A stretch of DNA of 64,000 bases from Dillenia suffruticosa (Eukaryota > Streptophyta > Magnoliopsida > Dilleniales > Dilleniaceae): NCBI GenBank assembly GCA_033439265.1, contig JAVTVX010000035.1, positions 14,782,001 through 14,846,000 of the forward strand, written 5' to 3'. The position numbers and the translations under genes were made by a program. The notes below the pieces were generated by a model. That model ran no database searches. It was not told the origin of the DNA and saw nothing but the letters and a program-made list of their open reading frames with translations. Shown here one piece after another: positions 57,244 to 64,000 of this stretch; the stretch's first letter is position 1; every line of letters begins with the position of its first letter.

Positions 57244-60200
57244 TGTCACGCCTCGACTCGCAGGTCAAGCATGCAAATAGACCGTTGCAACTCCTTGAGA
57301 CACGGGTATACCCTACTCGCACATCGAGGCAACACAAGGCTAAGTACTTAACCAATATTAAGACCCTACTTGATATCCTAAGTCAATCATATAGTTGAAG
57401 ATTAGAAGAAGAAAATCCTTATATAATTTTCTTTAAAACTTTTGTATCTAATTTACATATAATATTTATATTCACGGTCTAATCATAAACAAAGATAGGC
57501 ATGAATATTTACCCAGTAGCGTCTCTCAGTAAAACTCATAGATCAATACCCCGAAATAAATCAAATGCAGTATAAGCTAAAATTTTTAAATATGAGAGGA
57601 TGAGTATAATCCACATATTCAGTGAGTGAGGTGCAAGTACTATATAATGACAATAAATAAATTTGTGAGAGTGGCAAGTCAAATTATCATTTTCAAATTA
57701 TATTCATTTATAACATATCGTGTAATTCAAAATAATATGCATCCATATCATCAATCATATATCATGGGGTGTCAATCAGAATAAAACACATTCTATCCAT
57801 AGTTTGACCTAATTAGGATAAAATCCACCAAGATATCACCATAATATCAAAAAAATGAACACATATATTTTTCTTTTAACCCATTTTCCTTGGTGTTGAC
57901 ATGGTCCTCACGAGTGCTCGTCTATTGGATCCGTTAGCCAAAGTTAGGGGGCTCAAAACCCTACTCTCGTGTTATCCGACCACGTCATTCCATCGGGTAA
58001 ACGCTCAATACCATGGTAGGGAGTGCGTTATAGCCACTATGCACCATCGCATAGTCATAAACATGTGCCACATGTAATCATTCATAAATCTTTACTCGTA
58101 AAAGAAAGACATGACACTATCAATTATCATAATATCATGATGCAAATTTTCACAGAATATCATCATTTCAAGACATGCCAAAAATACTAAAATATTTTTA
58201 AATCACATTTCAAAATTTATTTATAAAAATCATGATCAAACTAGTTTTCATTTAAAGTTAGAAATAGTTTGTCCCCACTCATCTCAACTGGGGAGGGTAC
58301 GCCACTCCCCTAACTATCCTCGTTTCTTGAATGAGTCACCTCTCGTACGAAAGCGTAATCCTACATCTAAATTAAACAATATGTATCATTTAGCAATTCA
58401 ATTATTTCGACAATATCATATTGTTGGATTACTACATGCATATAGAAATGTTCTCTTTCGTAAGGTTAAATTTCAAATTCCATAGTTAGATAAAAATTCC
58501 TACAAAACCTATCAAGCGCAGATTTAGTAAAATTATGATATTTTCTAAAATTTTGATCGGATTCAAATGATTCAAATTGTCTCTTAAAGTTAAGACATAT
58601 ATCTCCAACTTTTGTGTTCAGCCAAACTTCAAATTCTGAACACACGAATTTAGAAGATTTTATAATATTTTTAGTCTAAGTTCCTAAAATCAAATTTGCA
58701 TAGTTTTGGGAGAATTTCCATATCTCCTTGTGTACTTTCCAATTTAAGTGATTTTTATCTCAAATTGAAGATAAGACATAGATTTAAAACATTCTAATTT
58801 ATACCATTCTCAAATTTTAAATGTATAATTTTATACAATACCATTTTCATCTCAATTTTAGTTTTAAAACTACTTCTGTATAGGTTTAATAAAAACACCA
58901 TAACATTCTGCATACAACTCTAATTCAATTGATTTTTAGCTCAAATTAAAGATAAGATAGAGACCTAAAACATTTATGTTTAAAGTTTCTCTAAATGCCG
59001 TATAGAAGATACCTAAAAAATTTATACAATATACTGGTCGTACACAGAATATGAAACAAAGTTGGTGAAATATATGCTAAACTTTCAAAAATCACAAAAA
59101 ATCAAATTTTTCATGAAATGCTTCACATAATATACCATTTTAAAGATTAGGAAGTCTAGTTTATAGAGAAATAAATGGTTTATATATTTTATTTCTATAA
59201 AATGAGATATCATAAAAATATTATACAAAACTCAATCTAGAAATCAATATTTAATTTGCTAGTATGGATACCATTGTAACTACTCATCAAGTAATCAAAT
59301 CTTTATACAAGTTAAGACATGTTATCTCCTTTGTAAGATTTCTTGTTAATAATAAACACTAGCACTCCCTTTGAATTCTAGAATTTTTTTTTTTACCTTA
59401 ACAAAATCAAATCACCATCAATATGAATTTTTATACATCATTTTTACGCTTTCAATTCAAATTCAAGAATTCTCAAAAATGTTTTGACCTCTTTGGCTCC
59501 ATGGTTGATCTCCAAATGGGTATGGAGTTTACATATTTCATGCAAGTGGATTTGAATGAAGAAAATGAACCAATTTTTTTTCTAAGCAAGTTCTTTTATA
59601 AATATAGCAAAATATCCTTGACCATTAGATTATTCCATACATCATCTCAACCTTCCACTTGTTTTAACACTTAAACCATATAATTGTTGATTCAATCAAA
59701 CTCCATGCACTCCATTAGGTATCTTGTTGGATGTCCGTGTCAAGGGAAGAGGTGTCACAAGCTAGTACATGCTATTCTTATTAAATTTCATGTATAAATT
59801 TCCATCCAATAAACTTTTTTGAATGTGAAACAATCTTATGTGGTCACTAACCAACCTTACTGCCCTCTGGACCAATCATTTAGCTTTAATTGTCCACCCT
59901 TGAGTGGTTTGTAACTTAGTCCCTAAATTTTCCTTAATTGTATTTAGATTCATAATTTTTAACAATTTGTATTTTTGGTTCCTATGAAATTTTGTTTGAA
60001 ATTCTTTAAAAATATAAAATTTCATTTAAATATCTTTATTTAAGTGTGTAGACATTTTCTTAGCTATTTTTGATTTTTTTAGACCTTACTAGCGCTTGTC
60101 GAGAACGTTTTCAGTTTACTGATAAAATTTTCGGTTTTAACAATTTTGAAACAAAATCTCAAAATAAATAAATAGATAATTAAAATTTCATTTTAGATAT

Positions 60201-60276
60201 GCCAAAAGAATGTTAATATATATATAGAACTATGAGAAGTGGTATATGATACACAGTTACCGAAATCAATGTTACA
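57244..60276 (-). repeat. Gypsy element 5' LTR
   Basis: 3033 bp, the partner of 48408-52164. It has one copy of the segment that is duplicated in the left LTR and an extra block of about 100 bases near 59700-59800. Confidence 0.92.
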
Positions 60277-60281
60277 TTAAC

Positions 60282-61557
60282 AGCAAAGAAAACATTTTAA
60301 AAAATTAAATTCCTTTAGACTCACGAAGCTTATAACCATGCATCAAAATATGAAAATTTAAAATTTTACCTAATTATATCGTATTTATCACTTTTACATA
60401 ATAATTCAAAAATTATATGTAATTTATTATTGTTATTATCCTTGTTATTTTCTGTTTAATGTTAACAACGTATATTAATTTTAATATAGAAAATGGAAAT
60501 TAGTTTCAATATAGAAAATGGAAATTTTTAGGGCACCTAATTACATTCGTCAAATTTGCAAATGGAACCTATTTTTTTCTTTAAATATGCATAAGAAACA
60601 AAACCTTTAATCTTTTTTTTTTGGGTTGTCTTTCTGATTTGATTTCTAACCTTTAATCTTAATAATAAACATTAAGCAAAAGAGCTACAGTCTAGAGTTG
60701 AAATGATCATATCCTGTCAACTTGCGTTTTAAAATGACTACCAGGCAATCTGCTGAGATCATTTCTCGTGAGAATAATATATAGTATTTTATACATACAT
60801 ATATATATAAAGAATATTTCGAGTGCTTAACCCAAGTCAAAAGGTTTTGATAAAAAGAATATTACTTTCAAAATCTTAGGTGATTGCAGAGTCTGACTTG
60901 AATCTTGTTTGTGACCCACTTGTCAGTTTAGATTGGAACCAGGAAAGGGTTCGTCAGAAAGAATGTTCAAATTTTGAAATACGTTTGAATGTTATGCAAT
61001 ACTATACTTTATATTAATAAATAAAAGTGAAAAAAAATAACAAAGTTCTAACGATTTTACATAATTAAAGTAATTATTAAATATTTAAACCTTGTGGTTT
61101 AGAGGGTTACTAAACTTATCTATTAAGGTATTAACTAAATTGAAAGCTGAGTTTTGTTTTGTTTTTTTTTTAATGAAATTAAATTTTATAAAAAAACTAC
61201 TAAGAAGATATCAGGTGAAGATGCAAAAAATACAAAAGGATAAAATAAGGAGAAACCAAACAATCGGACCAAAGAAAAAAAAACAATGAGTTTGGTGTTG
61301 TTTGAAAAGGGTGAAAATTTAGTATTAAAAGCAAGTGCTAAATTTATATACTAAATTTATTAAAGTGCCAAATTAAAAAGAAAGATGCGCTTGCTGTTAT
61401 TATTCGGATAATTTTACTTTTTTTTTTTTTTGGTACAAGGAAGTACCTATAACCTAGAGAAAGCCACACTTTGCTGTAAGAGGAATCGTTTGCTAAATAT
61501 TTTTTAAAAAATATCTGTAAAATAAAATTTTAAAATTTTTATCTGTTAAAAAGTTAT
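60282..61557. other. AT-rich intergenic, nothing recognised
   Basis: No coding or element signature seen. ORFs here are short and Lys/Asn-rich. Confidence 0.4.
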
Positions 61558-62782
61558 TATTAAATTCTAATATTTTGATGATAACAAAATCTTACATGTA
61601 TTATTAATCAATTTTCTAAGTGTATAGATTTTTAAAATATTTATTTTTCAAATAACACAAGTTTCTATAAATAAAAGTTGAGATTTTATAGAATTTTTTG
61701 TAAAAACCTAAAAAAATAATTGTATAAAAGATGTTACCATAGAAACGGGTAAAAGCAATCAAAAATTAGATTTCAGACTAGATGTGAGCTGCTATGGTTT
61801 TTATTTATTTTTAAAACTTAATTCAGTATATTAAATATAGATTGAGAGCTATACCTAATTCTTAAATTTACTTAAATTGTTATTCAAATTCAAATCTCTT
61901 AAAAGTAATAATTACAACATTTTACTGAAGGTAAAAGGAAGTTTCAAAATTTTGAATTTTTTTTAGAAGAGGACAATAAGATTTCAGGAGTAATTTGTTT
62001 GAATTTATCTTCTCCATCAGTTAAGACTTTTGAAATTTGGATCCTCCCCACTTTAATGGGATTGTTAGTGTTTAAATTTGAAAAATAATAGCAGTTAAAA
62101 TGAGATTTTGAAAGAAGATTCGAGGGTTGGAAAATAGGATCTTCTCTGATTTTTCTATGCAGGAAGTTGTTTCTGAAGGCTACTTGAGACTTTAAAACTT
62201 GATTGTGGTAACCAGTCAGAAGCAACTCAAAGGGGGTTTCAAAGAGCAATATTCAAACTATATTTAAAAATTTTTACAAAGATTATTCGAATTTTGAATT
62301 GAGAGAAAATTGAATCCAAAAATATCGATATGATCACTTTATTCTAACAAACTATTATGTTATTTTGTTGTTTATTGTGTTTTTCGGTCACTATAATTTG
62401 TTATTTAACTATTGTATAATCTCACAAGTTTGGAGAGAATGTGAGGAATACTTGATTGAGAGGATAGACTAGTTGGGTGAGAGTTAAAATTGAAGATACA
62501 AATTATCAATAATTGATTGTACTCAAATTTGCAGATCTCGTAGAATAGTGGAAACCAGCTATCGCTAAACTCCGTTTTGCTGAGTTAGAAGAGTGGATAT
62601 AGATACAAAACCAAATTTTTATAAATTGGGATTGATCTCTTTATCCCTACTTTTTAATTTTTGCACTTACATTTGTATAATTTATATAATTTGACCATAA
62701 GTTTAATTGAGATTTTAAGTGAAGTAAAATCTAGAATTTGAAACTAACCAATTCAACCCCCTTTTTGATTACATATGGACCA
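61558..62782 (+). repeat. Decayed SIRE-like 5' LTR
   Basis: The start TATTAAATTCTAATATTTTG followed by ATGATAAC resembles the common SIRE/Maximus LTR start. The last 200 bases (TTGGGATTGATCTC ... CCAATTCAACCCCC) resemble its R/U5 end. A degenerate primer-binding site, TGGTATCAAAACA at 62788-62800, follows. Boundaries are approximate because no partner LTR is inside the window. Confidence 0.55.
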
Positions 62783-62846
62783 ATAAATGGTATCAAAACA
62801 AGTGTTCTATCTCCAAAAAGTGTTCACTTTTGAACCAAAGATCTTA

Positions 62847-63390
62847 TGGCATCATACTTAATTTTTTACCAATCCACCAATAGAATTCCATACTTTGATG
62901 GAGTAAAATTTTCTCATTGGAAGTATTGGATGGAAACCTTTATCAAAGCCATCGATTATGAGATTTGAAAAGTGATTTCTTAAGAAAACCTAAAAATAAA
63001 ACCCTTATATAACTGAGAAAAATAAGAGGAAAATGTCAATAAATTCATGAACCAAACATCTTTTGTTATGTGTAATATCTCCAATTGAATTTAACTTAAT
63101 TTTTTCTTGTTTTACAACTAAAAAAATTTGAGACAGATTGTGCATCACTCATGAAGACACAAGAACTGTTAAAGATACTAGAATTAATTTTTTTTACAGA
63201 AATATGAGTTGTTTAATTTTCAGTAAGGAGAACAAATAAAAGAAATATTTAATCGATTCACTTTAATCATAAATGAACTGGAATCTCTTAGAAAAAGTTT
63301 TTCAGATACCGATCTTGTCAGAAAAATTTTGAAAATACTTTCTAGAGCCTATGATGCAAAAAAGATAGCAATCGAGAAAGTTTAAGACCT
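62847..63390 (+). pseudogene. SIRE-like gag fragment
   Basis: ATG at about 62847 begins MASYLIFYQSTNRIPYFDG then FSHWKYWMETFIKAIDYEI, the gag entry of the SIRE/Maximus type (PxFxGxNYxxWKxRMxxFL). Several stops follow. Then EIFNRFTLIINELESLRKSF and LVRKILKIL give the UBN2 core. The element breaks off near 63390; pol is not present in the window. Confidence 0.7.
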
Positions 63391-63560
63391 ATCGAAGCGA
63401 CGAAAATATTCCATCGCTAAAAGTTTTGTCGTTGATAGCTTTACATAATTAGTTGGAGCCTGCGGCCTACCTTTTTTTTTGTTCTGAAAATTGTCATCAC
63501 ACGGACTCAAATCCATGCACACTCACCTGCACCGCGCACTATGCTACAATATCATTTGTG
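63391..63560. other. Sequence with GCGACGAAAA / TCCATCGC inverted pair
   Basis: GAAGCGACGAAAATATTCCATCGC abuts the broken gag. Such KCGACGAAA-TTCCRTCGC motifs are common in plant DNA-transposon termini, so a further insertion may start here. No terminus was proven. Confidence 0.35.
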
Positions 63561-64000
63561 ATCTTCTTTTTTTATCTTTTATTTGTTATTTCATTCTTAC
63601 ATTTTTTTTAAATAATAAAATAAAATAAATTGCTAATTTGTTATAAAATAATTAAATAATAAAATGTTTACTTAAAATAAAATAATAAAATATTTAAAAA
63701 ATAAAATAATATTATTCTTTAAAAAAATAAAAAATAAAAAATAAAAAATAAAATAAAATGCTAATTTAAAATATTATAAAATAACAAATATGTTAAAATA
63801 ATATTATAAAATAATAAATATTATCAATTAATACAAAATAATAAAATAAAATAAAATAAAACAACCTACTATTATTTATCATATTATTTTATTTTTCTTT
63901 TCTTTTATTTTATAATATTATTTTATAATATTATTTTATAATAAAACAATGGACTATTTTATTTTATTTTATTTTATAATAAAACAACAGATAACAAATA
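63560..64000. repeat. AT-rich low-complexity region (TAAAA/AATAA units)
   Basis: Long runs built from AAAAT, AATAAAAT and TTTTAT units continue to the window end. No gene. Confidence 0.85.

Larger units (their letters stand above)
48408..60276 (-). mobile_element. Complete Ty3/gypsy chromovirus-like (Tekay/Del-type) retrotransposon (11.9 kb)
   Basis: LTRs at 48408-52164 and 57244-60276 are flanked by TTAAC (48403-48407 and 60277-60281). The right LTR begins TGTCACG and the left AGTCACG, a changed first base; both end GTTACA. On the minus strand TGGTATCAGAG (57225-57235) lies eight bases inside the 5' LTR. Gag with zinc knuckle, protease (DTGA), RT (FIDD), RNase H, integrase and a chromodomain-like tail appear in gypsy order. 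Long LTRs plus the C-terminal W/E-rich chromodomain-like block point to the Tekay/Del chromoviruses. LTR sizes differ (3757 and 3033 bp) because of a duplication in one and an extra block in the other. Numerous stops; old and inactive. Confidence 0.92.

Noticed and set aside
61092-61289. Lys-rich 65-codon ORF
   Set aside because: AT-rich sequence with poly-A runs gives Lys/Asn-rich frames by chance; no family resemblance.
63470-63560. Text resembling a tRNA-like 'CGGACTCAAATCC' T-arm block
   Set aside because: No acceptor stem, anticodon arm or CCA-proximal pairing could be built around it; no tRNA gene was convincing anywhere in the window.

Overview
This is a stretch of a flowering-plant (eudicot-type) nuclear genome. 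It is AT-rich, has spliced genes with GT..AG introns, and is dominated by LTR retrotransposons. Two host genes are recognisable. A spliced minus-strand gene (coding exons between 16199 and 2176) encodes a protein like PQBP1, the polyglutamine-tract-binding splicing factor. An intronless plus-strand gene (46777-47472) encodes a 231-residue VQ-motif protein of the CAMBP25/VQ15 type. They lie head-to-head. From memory, their likely Arabidopsis counterparts (At2g41020 and At2g41010) are neighbours too, so this looks like a conserved gene pair pushed about 29 kb apart by retroelements.

Layout. 1-1970: pyrimidine- and purine-rich sequence with no recognisable gene. 1973-17520: the PQBP1-like gene; its introns hold a fold-back MITE-like element, two LINE remnants on opposite strands, microsatellites, and a complete 2.0-kb gag-only LTR element (13025-15055). 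18667-25880: a structurally complete Ty1/copia element on the minus strand (432-bp LTRs, target duplication ATATG, dead coding region). About 27537-44070: an older minus-strand copia element split by a later 11.1-kb SIRE/Maximus-type copia element on the plus strand (30465-41590, LTRs of about 1.73 kb, target duplication AACAA) that carries an extra ORF after pol. 44500-46776: upstream region of the VQ gene, with W-box, DRE-like and CE3-like motifs. 48408-60276: a complete minus-strand Ty3/gypsy chromovirus-like element (target duplication TTAAC) whose left LTR contains an internal tandem duplication of about 0.88 kb. 61558-63390: a decayed plus-strand SIRE-like LTR with the start of gag. 63400-64000: AT-rich low-complexity sequence.

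Every retroelement coding region has stop codons or frameshifts, so none appears autonomous. The elements were delimited by pairing LTR ends, primer-binding sites, polypurine tracts and target-site duplications. The PQBP1-like gene was assembled by matching exon phase across canonical splice sites; the result is open for 217 codons but lacks the WW-domain segment that I expect in plant homologues.

The most unusual signals are: (1) the apparent loss of the WW-coding exons from the PQBP1-like gene; (2) a dense array of a short two-orientation motif (AAGRCGACYT / AAGTCGYCTT) in the SIRE-like LTRs, repeated just before the element's extra ORF; (3) a CGCG-rich GC island in the leader of the 18667-25880 copia element; (4) a gag-only LTR element inside a host intron.
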